Numbered from the stretch's first letter, positions 17,911 through 24,937 are shown. The stretch: DNA of 64,000 nt from Petrimonas sp. (GCA_012839475.1 DUNG01000008.1:1-64000); one strand, 5' to 3'. Notes: generated from the letters alone by a model not told the origin. Numbers and translations are program-made.

Positions 17911-17976
17911 AAGCACCTGAAATGGCTGTTGGTTGATCCTTTTTCATTGAAAGAGAGTACGCGGTTTCGGGTGCTT
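17911..17976 (+). ncRNA. Family A hairpin element, copy 1
   Basis: This 66-nt element closes with a 12-bp stem (AAGCACCTGAAA with TTTCGGGTGCTT, one wobble) and holds a 7-bp inner stem (CTTTTTC/GAAAGAG). It is 61/66 identical to the copy at 18474 and about 54/66 to the inverted copy at 21014. It starts 14 nt after the rtcB stop, so it could be the 3' end of the rtcB mRNA; no promoter or U-run of its own is visible. Confidence 0.5.
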
Positions 17977-18177
17977 ACTGGCAATACAGAAAGTGAGCCA
18001 CAAGTAAATATATTTGACAGTTCTTATGATTTAGATTATCTACCTACGGTGGTTGTGCTTGATAAAGAAAGGACCATTTATTAGATGTAAAAGAGAATAT
18101 AATAGCTGATTTTGAATAAATTGATGCTTTATAAAAAATATACTGTTTGAAAATGGCAATATTCTATCAATTTTTGT

Positions 18178-18372
18178 TATCTTCGCAGAAAGTGGACACA
18201 CCGGATTCTGTATAGGCAGATTGCTCAGAGGGTGTTTGACCGGAAACATCGAGTTCTGTGGCTGCAAAAAGCAATTTGCCTGCTCTATGAAGTTATCAGG
18301 AAGATCAGAAAGGACGGCTGACGCACATAGTTGCTTATGAGGACTTGTCCGCCCTCCCTGATAACTTTTTTT
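18178..18372 (+). ncRNA. Candidate structured RNA, two hairpins and U-run
   Basis: A near-consensus -7 element TATCTTCG (18178-18185) precedes an untranslated stretch with two stems: GGCAGATTGC/GCAATTTGCC (18215-18224 with 18271-18280) and AAGTTATCAGG/CCTGATAACTT (18290-18300 with 18357-18367), the latter running into TTTTT (18368-18372). Its size, about 185 nt, is like 6S RNA, but the fold is not the single long interrupted hairpin of 6S. No coding frame of note. Confidence 0.45.
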
Positions 18373-18445
18373 GCATCACTTGATATGACTGTGGCTTTTA
18401 ACGGCAGACTTTGTTTGTCTACTGCGGTATTGAGTGATGCTTTTT
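18373..18445 (+). ncRNA. Candidate hairpin RNA with terminator
   Basis: GCATCACT (18373-18380) pairs with AGTGATGC (18433-18440); six further pairs, three of them wobbles, extend the stem inward. An inner hairpin AGAC/GTCT is enclosed, and TTTTT follows at 18441-18445. It abuts the previous U-run, so it may be a second terminator domain of the same transcript or a separate processed RNA. Confidence 0.4.
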
Positions 18446-18473
18446 AATACAAAATATAGCATCCATACAGCAT

Positions 18474-18552
18474 AAGCACCTGAAACGACTGTTAGTTGAT
18501 CCTTTTTCATTGAAATAGAGTATGCGGTTTCGGGTGCTTACTTTGTTTTTTT
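18474..18552 (+). ncRNA. Family A hairpin element, copy 2
   Basis: The element spans 18474-18539 (66 nt) with the same closing 12-bp stem and central hairpin as copy 1, followed by ACTTTG and a run of seven T (18546-18552), which makes it terminator-like. One inner pair of copy 1 is lost (T opposite T). Confidence 0.5.
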
Positions 18553-18565
18553 GTTCTTTCTGTAT

Positions 18566-18656
18566 TATCTTTGTCTTTATAAAGTGGAGATAAATTGTTT
18601 TGAGATTTTTTCTCATCGATTACCCCTGTATCGGGCTGGAACAATTTAAATCCACT
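18566..18656 (+). ncRNA. Candidate three-way-junction RNA with consensus promoter
   Basis: A perfect -7 element TATCTTTG (18566-18573) is followed at the expected distance by AGTGGA (18583-18588), which pairs with TCCACT (18651-18656); a GA/AA internal loop; then TAAATTGTT/AACAATTTA (18591-18599 with 18640-18648). The closed loop holds two hairpins, TGAGA/TCTCA (18601-18615) and CGAT/ATCG (18617-18633). No U-run follows. Confidence 0.5.
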
Positions 18657-18668
18657 ATTGAAAAAACA

Positions 18669-18720
18669 GTATCCAATCCAAAATTAGCGCAACTTCAGTA
18701 TTATTAGCGTTGGTGCGGAT
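18669..18720 (+). repeat. Spacer repeat C, copy 1
   Basis: A stretch of about 52 nt containing TCCAAAATT, AACTTCA and TTAGCGTTGGTG recurs at 19041-19093 with roughly 75% identity. Each copy lies just downstream of a three-way-junction element, so the pair suggests an ancient tandem duplication. Confidence 0.45.
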
Positions 18721-18798
18721 GCTGACCATACCATTTTTAATTTGTATTTGAGTTTTGTTGCAAGAAGCTATTCTTTTAGGAAGACTTGAAGTAGAAAT

Positions 18799-18865
18799 AA
18801 GTTTTGGGTTAATAGTATGAATGTCTCCAAATAGGGGGACTGTACTTAATTAACTCAAAACTTTT
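18799..18865 (+). ncRNA. Candidate hairpin RNA with 15-bp stem
   Basis: AAGTTTTGGGTTAAT (18799-18813) pairs with ATTAACTCAAAACTT (18849-18863) with a single G-U wobble; an inner hairpin GTCTCC/GGGGAC lies between, and TTTT follows the stem closure. No matching -7 element was found directly upstream. Confidence 0.4.
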
Positions 18866-18919
18866 GTCAGAGATGATATTTCTATTGTTTTTATATAATT
18901 TACTGTATATAAAAATATA

Positions 18920-18994
18920 AACTTCTTTGAGAGTGACAGCCCTGCTCTCATAAACGCCATCAGGGGTTACTCGAGTGATGGCGGAAGAAGTTTT
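18920..18994 (+). ncRNA. Candidate three-way-junction RNA with loop-loop match
   Basis: AACTTCTT (18920-18927) pairs with AAGAAGTT (18985-18992). Inside are TGAGAG/CTCTCA (18928-18933 with 18945-18950) and CGCCATCA/TGATGGCG (18955-18962 with 18976-18983), all perfect. The first loop contains GCCC and the second begins GGGG, so a kissing interaction is possible. This is the most regular fold in the array; it does not match the purine riboswitch core. Confidence 0.5.
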
Positions 18995-19040
18995 CTACCT
19001 GCTTTCTTTTATGTGACTTACATATTTTATTAGATGAAAC

Positions 19041-19093
19041 TGTTTCCAAATCCAAAATTGGAATAACTTCATTGTTTTTAGCGTTGGTGAGGA
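19041..19093 (+). repeat. Spacer repeat C, copy 2
   Basis: Second copy of the spacer repeat found at 18669-18720, again downstream of a three-way-junction element. Confidence 0.45.
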
Positions 19094-19157
19094 GAATGTT
19101 TTTCTCTGTTGCTCAAAATAGTATTCTCCCATAAAGATAGATTATGAATTTTTTTTG

Positions 19158-19242
19158 TACCTTTGAATTCATACAGAGATTAATCTTTTCAGTGCATTGC
19201 TCGTTGGAGAGCCACTTATGATTAGTTTAATCTCTGTTTTTT
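19158..19242 (+). ncRNA. Candidate small RNA with promoter and terminator
   Basis: A perfect -7 element TACCTTTG (19158-19165) precedes a compact unit: ACAGAGATTAA (19173-19183) pairs with TTAATCTCTGT (19227-19237) and runs into six T (19237-19242). Inside, AGTG/CACT and GCTC/GAGC stack with a CATT bulge (19191-19216). Promoter, fold and terminator together span only 85 nt, the clearest single sRNA gene in the array. Confidence 0.6.
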
Positions 19243-19258
19243 CTGAATTTTTTATTTG

Positions 19259-19389
19259 TATCTTGGCACTCTCAATACTCAGACCTCTGTTTTTTAGAGT
19301 TAGGACTATTGAGCTTCATTTCAGAGTTGTTTGTTCGGGTGTGGGTGGCCTTGCCATCTGACAGGTTTCCGGCAAGCAACTCTTTTTTT
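19259..19389 (+). ncRNA. Candidate small RNA, two hairpins and U-run
   Basis: A near-consensus -7 element TATCTTGG (19259-19266) precedes CTCAATA/TATTGAG (19271-19277 with 19307-19313), then AGAGTTGTTTG/CAAGCAACTCT (19323-19333 with 19373-19383, one wobble) enclosing GGTGGC/GCCATC (19344-19358) and followed by seven T (19383-19389). The outer stem sequence recurs at 19867-19929. Confidence 0.5.
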
Positions 19390-19705
19390 GGAACAGCATC
19401 AATCCGTTGACTCGAAAATCCATACTAACAAATTAAATACCAGCTACTTCAAAAAAAATTGTATTTTTTCTAGTGGATACTTTAATACATGATAAACAAT
19501 AAGTTCGCAAAACCATCCAATCCAGTATCAAATGAGTCATCAGGAGAAGCGGAATTACTTTTTATGACACAACGTAACTCAAGCGAAGGAACGATCGTCT
19601 GGAAAGTCGGGGATGGGCTTAAATGAGAGCTGGAGATACAGAATTTACTTGTATATGATTAACAGACCAGAAAGAACAAGGTACACCTACGAGGTTATGA
19701 AAAAA

Positions 19706-19767
19706 CAAGTCCGGTGGGTAACCTTAATTTACGACAAGATGACGTAAATCCCTCGACACCGGACTTG
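19706..19767 (+). repeat. Perfect 11-bp inverted repeat with inner hairpin
   Basis: CAAGTCCGGTG (19706-19716) pairs with CACCGGACTTG (19757-19767), and inside ATTTACG pairs with CGTAAAT (19727-19733 with 19743-19749). No U-run follows. It sits upstream of the kinase-domain ORF and could be part of its leader or another RNA of the array. The rest of 19390-19866 shows only short, unconvincing reading frames. Confidence 0.4.
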
Positions 19768-19866
19768 ATGGATGCGGAAACAACCTCTTACAAGAGCAAA
19801 GATAACGAGGATGGTTTTATAAACCAAGAGGCTATGCTAAACCATACAAGCATGAAGTAACAAATA

Positions 19867-19929
19867 TAGAGTTGCTTTATGGAACACTGCTGAATGACAA
19901 TGCCACTCGCACCCGAAAAAGCAACTCTA
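19867..19929 (+). repeat. Perfect 12-bp inverted repeat related to 19323-19383
   Basis: TAGAGTTGCTTT (19867-19878) pairs with AAAGCAACTCTA (19918-19929) over a 39-nt loop. The stem matches that of the RNA candidate at 19323-19383. It overlaps the first codons of the long frame at 19872, which argues that translation really starts further downstream. Confidence 0.4.
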
Positions 19930-20957
19930 TAAACACAAATACAGAGCTATCAGACGTTCCGATGGCAGGAGAAAAAACTCGCAGTCAACAAATGGATGCT
20001 CTAAATAGCTCTATGATGGAGCTCAAGGCAATAACTCCGCAAGCAAAGGCGGAGGTTTCTCCGTTGAGACCACAAAGTTACTACAAGGAGTCGAGAAATC
20101 CTATAAAAATTTTCCAAAACAAGGAGTGTAAGACGAGGATGGTTACCGGCTCCCCACAAGGAGACATCGCAAATGTGCAAAGAAAACTTGTACCCACTAA
20201 AGACGAACTTACGAAAGAAGGAAAAAAGCAAGCAAAGAATAATCGTATCAGATTTGTGGTGGCAGAAATAAACAGTAATTTTGTAAAAAGTAAAGAACAT
20301 GAGCAAAGAACTGAAATACTTGAACCAATTTCACAAGGAATCGACGGAGCGATGCATGAAAGAGATAGAGGGGTGGGCGAAAAACCCGGTGCCTTCCAAA
20401 GAGGCTGCGAGGCAAGCGTTCGAGATGCACAGAAAAATAAGGGAGGCCTATCCAAACGAGAGGTAGCGGATATCGCAGAAGCCTACTCGAAAGAGAGAGG
20501 CGCATGGGTTCCTTTGGCCAATCAAGCCCAATTAGGAGAGCCGTTCCCAAGCGGTATGGAAAACGAGGTTTACTACAACGAGTGCGACAGCGCAGTTTAC
20601 AAGGTAAACAACCTTAGCCTTAACGAAAGCAGCATCCTTTCGCTTCTTGAAAGAGTAAAGGATCATAATAGGCTTTTCCCAAACACGGCTTACGAACTCG
20701 TGGGCTTTTCAGGCTTCGGGAATGGCAGCGTGTACCCAGTTTTAAAGCAGGGCCATATAGCTTATGCCACCTTTGCTACATACGAGGAAATTGATTCCTA
20801 CATGTGTTCGCTTGACTTTGAACCAACGGGGAAAGACGCTGAATACACGAATGGCGAATACATCGTTTTCGACTTACACCCAAGGAACGTCCTAAAATCA
20901 GAAGAAGGCAATATTTACGTGATCGATGCGGTGGTAACCAAACGGTTTGAGAAATAA
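19872..20957 (+). CDS. Orphan polyvalent-type protein kinase domain protein
   Basis: This frame is open for 361 aa, but only the C-terminal part (about 200-361) looks conserved. It resembles the kinase domain found in polyvalent proteins of phages and conjugative elements: AVYKVNN holds the candidate ATP-binding Lys, FDLHPRNVLK the catalytic Asp and Asn, and YVIDAVV the metal-binding Asp. The first 200 residues are low in complexity, overlap a hairpin at 19867-19929 and cover a separate small frame at 20299-20466, so the true start is uncertain, perhaps near 20352. In mobile elements this domain is part of very large proteins; here it is alone, suggesting a relic or a domesticated kinase. Confidence 0.55.
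   Translation: MLYGTLLNDNATRTRKSNSINTNTELSDVPMAGEKTRSQQMDALNSSMMELKAITPQAKAEVSPLRPQSYYKESRNPIKIFQNKECKTRMVTGSPQGDIANVQRKLVPTKDELTKEGKKQAKNNRIRFVVAEINSNFVKSKEHEQRTEILEPISQGIDGAMHERDRGVGEKPGAFQRGCEASVRDAQKNKGGLSKREVADIAEAYSKERGAWVPLANQAQLGEPFPSGMENEVYYNECDSAVYKVNNLSLNESSILSLLERVKDHNRLFPNTAYELVGFSGFGNGSVYPVLKQGHIAYATFATYEEIDSYMCSLDFEPTGKDAEYTNGEYIVFDLHPRNVLKSEEGNIYVIDAVVTKRFEK
20299..20466 (+). CDS. Small 55-aa helical protein overlapping kinase frame
   Basis: An ATG at 20299 opens a 55-codon frame (+1 relative to the kinase frame) ending TAG at 20464-20466. Its product is well formed: charged, helical, rich in Lys, Glu and Ala (it begins MSKELKYLNQFHKE), whereas the overlapping kinase frame is irregular over the same bases. 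It ends just before the conserved part of the kinase begins, so the two may be translationally coupled, or a frameshift may separate parts of one ancestral protein. No family recognised. Confidence 0.45.
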   Translation: MSKELKYLNQFHKESTERCMKEIEGWAKNPVPSKEAARQAFEMHRKIREAYPNER

Positions 20958-21006
20958 TAAAAGGGTAGGAGGCAAGCCCTGACAGCCGTTTAGCGAGACG
21001 AGGAAT

Positions 21007-21093
21007 AAAAAAGAAGCACCTGAAACCGCCTACTCCCTTTCAGAGAAAGAGTATCAACAGACCGTCATTTCAAGTGCTTCTACCGCAAAGATA
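21007..21093 (-). ncRNA. Family A small RNA, copy 3, with promoter and terminator
   Basis: On the minus strand a perfect -7 element TATCTTTG (21086-21093) precedes the 66-nt element (21079 to 21014), which ends in C and six T (21012-21007). Relative to copies 1 and 2, paired bases have changed in ways that keep pairing: in the outer stem C-G to T-G and T-G to T-A, in the inner stem T-G to C-G and T-A to T-G. That supports selection on RNA structure. It lies between the kinase ORF and the defence island. Confidence 0.6.
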
Positions 21094-21228
21094 CTACAAA
21101 GTATAGACGATTTGAAAGAAAAAATTTTAAATCTTTCAAGTCAACCGAAAACTGTTATCGGTGATGTCGCTTTTGGTTTGGAAATAAATAAAAACGTATA
21201 TGCATAAACAGAAAAAAGCACCACTTGT

Positions 21229-21290
21229 TTCACTAATCGAGACAACTCCAAGTATTAATCAAACAGAATCCCTTTTTCGATAATTCTGGA
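21229..21290 (-). ncRNA. Candidate structured RNA, family B copy 2
   Basis: On the minus strand this matches the family B element at 15384-15430 (shared GGGATTCT, GGAGTT and GATTAGTGAA blocks), followed by GTGCTTTTTT, a U-rich end near 21215. The small hairpin of copy 1 is degraded here (GGAGTTGTCTC). It lies beyond the end of the leftward kinase/HExxH operon. The rest of the 398-bp gap 20958-21355 holds the family A copy and nothing else clear. Confidence 0.35.
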
Positions 21291-21355
21291 TTTTGGTTTT
21301 CATAATTTGGATTCCGCCGATTTCTCAACAGGCAGAACATTTTTTTAAAAAACAA

Positions 21356-22063
21356 TTAAGTTGAAAGGATCAGACGACTTAGAGTGTTAGTCTCACGAAG
21401 TAGTTTGTCCGGGACACAATCTTGAAGCGACAACAACCATTGACGAGGAGACGTGTAACTCTTTAAATCTCCAAAATACGGGAGAAGAAGCCACAAGCGA
21501 GGGTTTTCAAGGAAAGCGTGAAGCATGGCACGAGCCATACTCGAGAATAAGTCTCGATGGTATTCTTTCGAGTAAAGAGCAAGAGAGTGGTGATTTATGT
21601 ATTCCTCGAGAGGCAATGGACTTACCGGGACCTTACTTGTTGTCGTTTCAAAGTAATCTTCCACGTGGACTTTGTAGTGGGGAAAGCTTGGGCATATTGA
21701 ACACCACTGTGATTTCATGTGGTAGAGGACGAAATAAGAGGCAAGTTCACATATTGTTTCCTCGAGCCAGTAAATTCCCTTTTTCTCCCCGGTCATAGTC
21801 CCGTTAATCTGCCAATGGCAAAACTCGTGTGCGAACTGGTATGCGTATTGAGACCAGAGATCATTTGTCGCAGATAGAAATATCACGCATGTGCTCGATG
21901 AAACACGGCTACACATAGGGCCTTCCGCTCTTGGCTGAATAAAAATTATTTCATTCCTCGGGATTTCATTTTGAAGGATCTCGCTGGTTGCAAAGGAGAA
22001 GATGGAGATGACTACGTCTCCCCATTTGCAATTGAATGAATCTGGATTGAAGTTAAGTCTCAT
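21356..22063 (-). CDS. Putative zinc metallopeptidase-like protein (HEFCH)
   Basis: This 235-aa protein has HEFCH at 79-83, a classic HExxH zinc site, with Glu101/Glu102 about 19 residues later as a possible third ligand (gluzincin pattern). There is no signal peptide, so it would act in the cytoplasm. It is the last gene of the operon that begins with the VWA protein and starts 22 nt after the kinase gene. No exact family recognised. In a defence context such peptidases can be effectors activated by cleavage or phosphorylation, but that is inference. Confidence 0.6.
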   Translation of the reverse strand: MRLNFNPDSFNCKWGDVVISIFSFATSEILQNEIPRNEIIFIQPRAEGPMCSRVSSSTCVIFLSATNDLWSQYAYQFAHEFCHWQINGTMTGEKKGIYWLEETICELASYFVLYHMKSQWCSICPSFPHYKVHVEDYFETTTSKVPVSPLPLEEYINHHSLALYSKEYHRDLFSSMARAMLHAFLENPRLWLLLPYFGDLKSYTSPRQWLLSLQDCVPDKLLRETNTLSRLILST

Positions 22064-22085
22064 GATGATTATCTGAATTTTCCCC

Positions 22086-23789
22086 CTAAAACAACTTCGT
22101 TTTATCTACATTCAACTCGATAATATGTCCTCCCAGTTCAATATCATGCTTAAAGTATAGACGCTTTCTTCTTTCTAATTTTTCGCCATCAACATACACA
22201 TCTAATCCATTGAGCGGATAAATCCAGTTTTCGTTTTCCGTCAAAATCAATATAGCTTGTTTCCGGCTGATATGGTTGCCGGGGAATTCGATATCGTTAT
22301 CATATCCCGACCGTCCAATTGAAATAAAAAGCAAATTGTTGTTCCTGTATTCTTTTCCATCTACCGTAATTTGATACATCTTGTTCAGTGTAAGCGATTT
22401 TGAAATTGAATAATGGCAAAACATCAATTTGTCATTCAGTGTATTATGATTACCCAAAATAGAGTCACTGTTTAGAATGACCCATTTGTTGTATTCCGAA
22501 ATGACATTGTCTTCATTAAAAGGCAGTAAAAGCTTTACATAGTCTAAATCATCCAGATTGTTCAGCATGTAAAACAAGTCGTTATTGATTTTGAAGCAAA
22601 GTTCTCTCTGAAATATAGTCATTAATTTGTCACTTAGTTTTAACCCATCGGATAACCTATCTGATTTGAAATAACACTCTAAAAGCAAATTATAAGCTTC
22701 ACAATCTTCGGGATGTATCAGCAGGTATTCAGTGAGGTGCTTTATAGCTAATCCTGTTGACCCGGCATCAATGTATATCTGCCCCATTTCTTTATTGATA
22801 TTGATTGATGGTACTTTTTTCTTCAATGCCAAAAATATATCTTTTGCATTTTTGTAATCAGCAATGGAAACATAGTATCTGCCAAGAACTTCGAGAATGG
22901 ATGAATGATTCATATATTCGGGCTTTAGCATTTTTATAGATTGTAGAAGTGTATTGTATTTTTTGCGTTTTAGTAAGTTATTCAGTTTTTTTGCTTCATA
23001 TGATGCCGAGATGCTTTCCTCATCAATCTCAAAAGGGATGTTGCGGGTTTCAATTGCCTGAACAATCTCGCTCATGGTTTTAAAACGATACTCGGGATTG
23101 ACCGACAACATTTTCATTATCACTTCCTGTAACCACAATGGCAGATCTTTGATGTCCAAATCACCGGATATTATTTTGTCGGCCCTTTGGTCAGAAGTTA
23201 AATTTCCAAATATTTTTTTGTTTTGAATGAGTTCGATAAAAGTAATGCCCAACGCAAATATATCACGATGATATGCCGGGTGATGAACCGAGTTCAACAG
23301 TTTTTCAGGAGGCAGGTACTTGCTTGTAGCTATAGCAGAGTTTGCACATCCAAAATCACCAACTTTTACTTCGTTGTTTTCCCCCAGAAGCAAATTTTCA
23401 GGCTTAATGTCCCCGTGAATTATTCCTTTCTGATGAATGACCTGAAGCGCTTTTGCAATGGTTAGTACCGTATCGATGGCTTTATTTAAATCGAATTCTT
23501 TTCTATGGAAAGCATTTGCAAGACTTCCACCCACACAGTATTCCATTACAAAATAGAGATCATCTTCTTTTACAAAAGCGACATGATATTGGACAATATT
23601 CGGATGATTGAACTGACTGATTGTTCTTATTTCCTTCAGGATAAAATCTCTGTCTTTAAGCAAATTGTTACGTATCTTTTTAATGGCAACCTTCTTTCCC
23701 GACAATTCTTCTTCACCAACATAGACATTACCAAAACCTCCCGATCCGAGTTCCGATATGTTCTTATATCCGTCTAGTTTAATTTGCAT
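22086..23789 (-). CDS. Ser/Thr protein kinase with TPR and FHA domains
   Basis: This 567-aa kinase reads from the ATG at 23789, which has a GGAGG ribosome site 8 nt upstream; the frame is open nine codons further. The kinase domain (1-265) has the Gly loop GSGGFGNV (15-22), Lys37, HGDIKPEN (125-132, Gly in place of the usual Arg of HRD) and DFG (145-147). Helical TPR-like repeats (about 290-420) follow. An FHA domain (about 480-560, with GRSGYDNDI and NHISRKQA) binds phosphothreonine. Type 2 BREX uses a kinase, PglW; type 1 normally does not, so this kinase beside a type 1 locus is notable. Likely partners are the VWA, NTF2-like and HExxH proteins. Confidence 0.9.
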   Translation of the reverse strand: MQIKLDGYKNISELGSGGFGNVYVGEEELSGKKVAIKKIRNNLLKDRDFILKEIRTISQFNHPNIVQYHVAFVKEDDLYFVMEYCVGGSLANAFHRKEFDLNKAIDTVLTIAKALQVIHQKGIIHGDIKPENLLLGENNEVKVGDFGCANSAIATSKYLPPEKLLNSVHHPAYHRDIFALGITFIELIQNKKIFGNLTSDQRADKIISGDLDIKDLPLWLQEVIMKMLSVNPEYRFKTMSEIVQAIETRNIPFEIDEESISASYEAKKLNNLLKRKKYNTLLQSIKMLKPEYMNHSSILEVLGRYYVSIADYKNAKDIFLALKKKVPSININKEMGQIYIDAGSTGLAIKHLTEYLLIHPEDCEAYNLLLECYFKSDRLSDGLKLSDKLMTIFQRELCFKINNDLFYMLNNLDDLDYVKLLLPFNEDNVISEYNKWVILNSDSILGNHNTLNDKLMFCHYSISKSLTLNKMYQITVDGKEYRNNNLLFISIGRSGYDNDIEFPGNHISRKQAILILTENENWIYPLNGLDVYVDGEKLERRKRLYFKHDIELGGHIIELNVDKTKLF

Positions 23790-23857
23790 GAAAATACCTC
23801 CACTTATATAGTACAACTAACGATTATTACGTTAAATTTAAGTCGGCTATTGGTTCT

Positions 23858-24265
23858 TCACCTTGGCTTATAATCAAACCTCACAGCTCCTTCGGGGCTT
23901 GGGATACCGATCATGTTTGCTTTCGTGATTTTACCGTTTTTAGTTTCGATGATAATACTGCATTGGTTCTCTTTTTGTGTAAGCACGATACATCCCTTAT
24001 CGATTTCCGAATAACAATATTTGAAGTAGGCTATTTCGGCTCTTGGAATTGATGAAATGTTTTCCAAAATGGAATTGAACTTTCCACGCAGATAATTGAT
24101 GTAATTCCATTTGCCATGCATGGTATCAAAAACCCATTGCGAGTTATACTCGAAATCATCGTCCAAGATATCGTGTAGATAGCTTACATCAAGATTGTTC
24201 CATGCCTTAGCATATTCAATAAGCAATTGCGCTTCATTCATAGGTTTGCATTTTACATTACTCAT
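23858..24265 (-). CDS. NTF2-like (SnoaL-type) small protein
   Basis: This 135-aa protein resembles the NTF2-like fold: an N-terminal helix pair (AQLLIEYAKAWNNLD), a DDDFEYNSQ strand, and four C-terminal strands. Its ATG overlaps the VWA stop as ATGA, showing translational coupling. NTF2-like domains bind small ligands or act as scaffolds, and are linked to kinases in some eukaryotic and bacterial systems; here it probably assists the kinase or VWA protein. No catalytic residues can be assigned. Confidence 0.55.
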   Translation of the reverse strand: MSNVKCKPMNEAQLLIEYAKAWNNLDVSYLHDILDDDFEYNSQWVFDTMHGKWNYINYLRGKFNSILENISSIPRAEIAYFKYCYSEIDKGCIVLTQKENQCSIIIETKNGKITKANMIGIPSPEGAVRFDYKPR

Positions 24266-24906
24266 TCGTCATCCAGTTTATTCAGATCACTCATTAAGTT
24301 TTCTAAAATAGCCTTTTCATCTTTTTTGCCGGCAATTCTAAACAGGAGACTACTATCAGATACCCTTTCCATAGCTGTCGCAAACTGCTTTTTGGATGTT
24401 CTGGCCCTGTATTTTGCACCCATAACATCGGCATCAACAAAATTATCCAGCCCACTTCCCAGGAAGATGAAATTCCAACCTAGCAGCTCTTCATGCGACG
24501 AAATAATAGCCCTGATGGCTGTTCCTGAATAAAATTTTGACGCGTTTTCCTCTCCATCCGTGATTATTACTGTCATCACCTTGTTGGGTCTTTCTGCCTC
24601 CGGGATGAGTGCTATCTGCTTGTCTGTCTCATGGATTGCCTGCCCAACAGCATCGTAGAGTGCAGTGAAATTGTTTGGGTTGTAATCCTCGAGGGTTAAT
24701 GTACGCACTTCAGATGCGGGTTGGTTATTGATTACACGGTTTACCTGGTCGTTAAATTTGTAGAGCGAAACGTCAATCTTTCCATAATCCTCTCTCTTTT
24801 GTTTCTCTACAAAATTATTGAATCCACCGATCACGTCTCGTTCGCTACCTGCCATAGAGCCACTTTCATCAATCACGAAAATGATTTTCAAATAATTGTT
24901 TTCCAT
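24262..24906 (-). CDS. von Willebrand factor A (VWA) domain protein
   Basis: This 214-aa cytoplasmic protein is a single VWA domain, similar to TerY-type proteins. The metal-ion-dependent adhesion site is intact: DESGSM (Asp13, Ser15, Ser17), Thr81 in FTALYDAVG, and Asp117 in IITDGEE. Such proteins assemble multi-protein complexes and occur with kinases and phosphatases in TerY-P triads, although no phosphatase gene is seen here. It has its own promoter and heads the VWA, NTF2-like, kinase, HExxH operon. Confidence 0.88.
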   Translation of the reverse strand: MENNYLKIIFVIDESGSMAGSERDVIGGFNNFVEKQKREDYGKIDVSLYKFNDQVNRVINNQPASEVRTLTLEDYNPNNFTALYDAVGQAIHETDKQIALIPEAERPNKVMTVIITDGEENASKFYSGTAIRAIISSHEELLGWNFIFLGSGLDNFVDADVMGAKYRARTSKKQFATAMERVSDSSLLFRIAGKKDEKAILENLMSDLNKLDDE

Positions 24907-24937
24907 AACCTTGAGTTTTTAAAGATGAGTAATGGCA

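Noticed and set aside
18178-18372. 6S RNA
   Set aside because: Length fits, but it forms two separate hairpins rather than one long stem with a central bubble.
18920-18994. Purine-type riboswitch or hammerhead ribozyme
   Set aside because: Three-way junction and matching loops are present, but the conserved junction bases of the purine riboswitch and the CUGAUGA/GAAA core of hammerheads are absent, and no gene follows closely.
17911-19389. Integron attC array, CRISPR array or retron RNA
   Set aside because: No GTTRRRY/RYYYAAC core sites, no regular direct repeats with unique spacers, and no integrase, Cas or reverse transcriptase gene nearby.
19489-19626. 45-aa ORF starting MINNKFAKPS
   Set aside because: No ribosome site, promoter or recognisable composition, and it lies among structured elements; could not be supported as a gene.
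22086-24906. Classical TerY-P triad (VWA, kinase, PP2C phosphatase)
   Set aside because: VWA and kinase are present, but no PP2C-type phosphatase is encoded; the third gene is NTF2-like.
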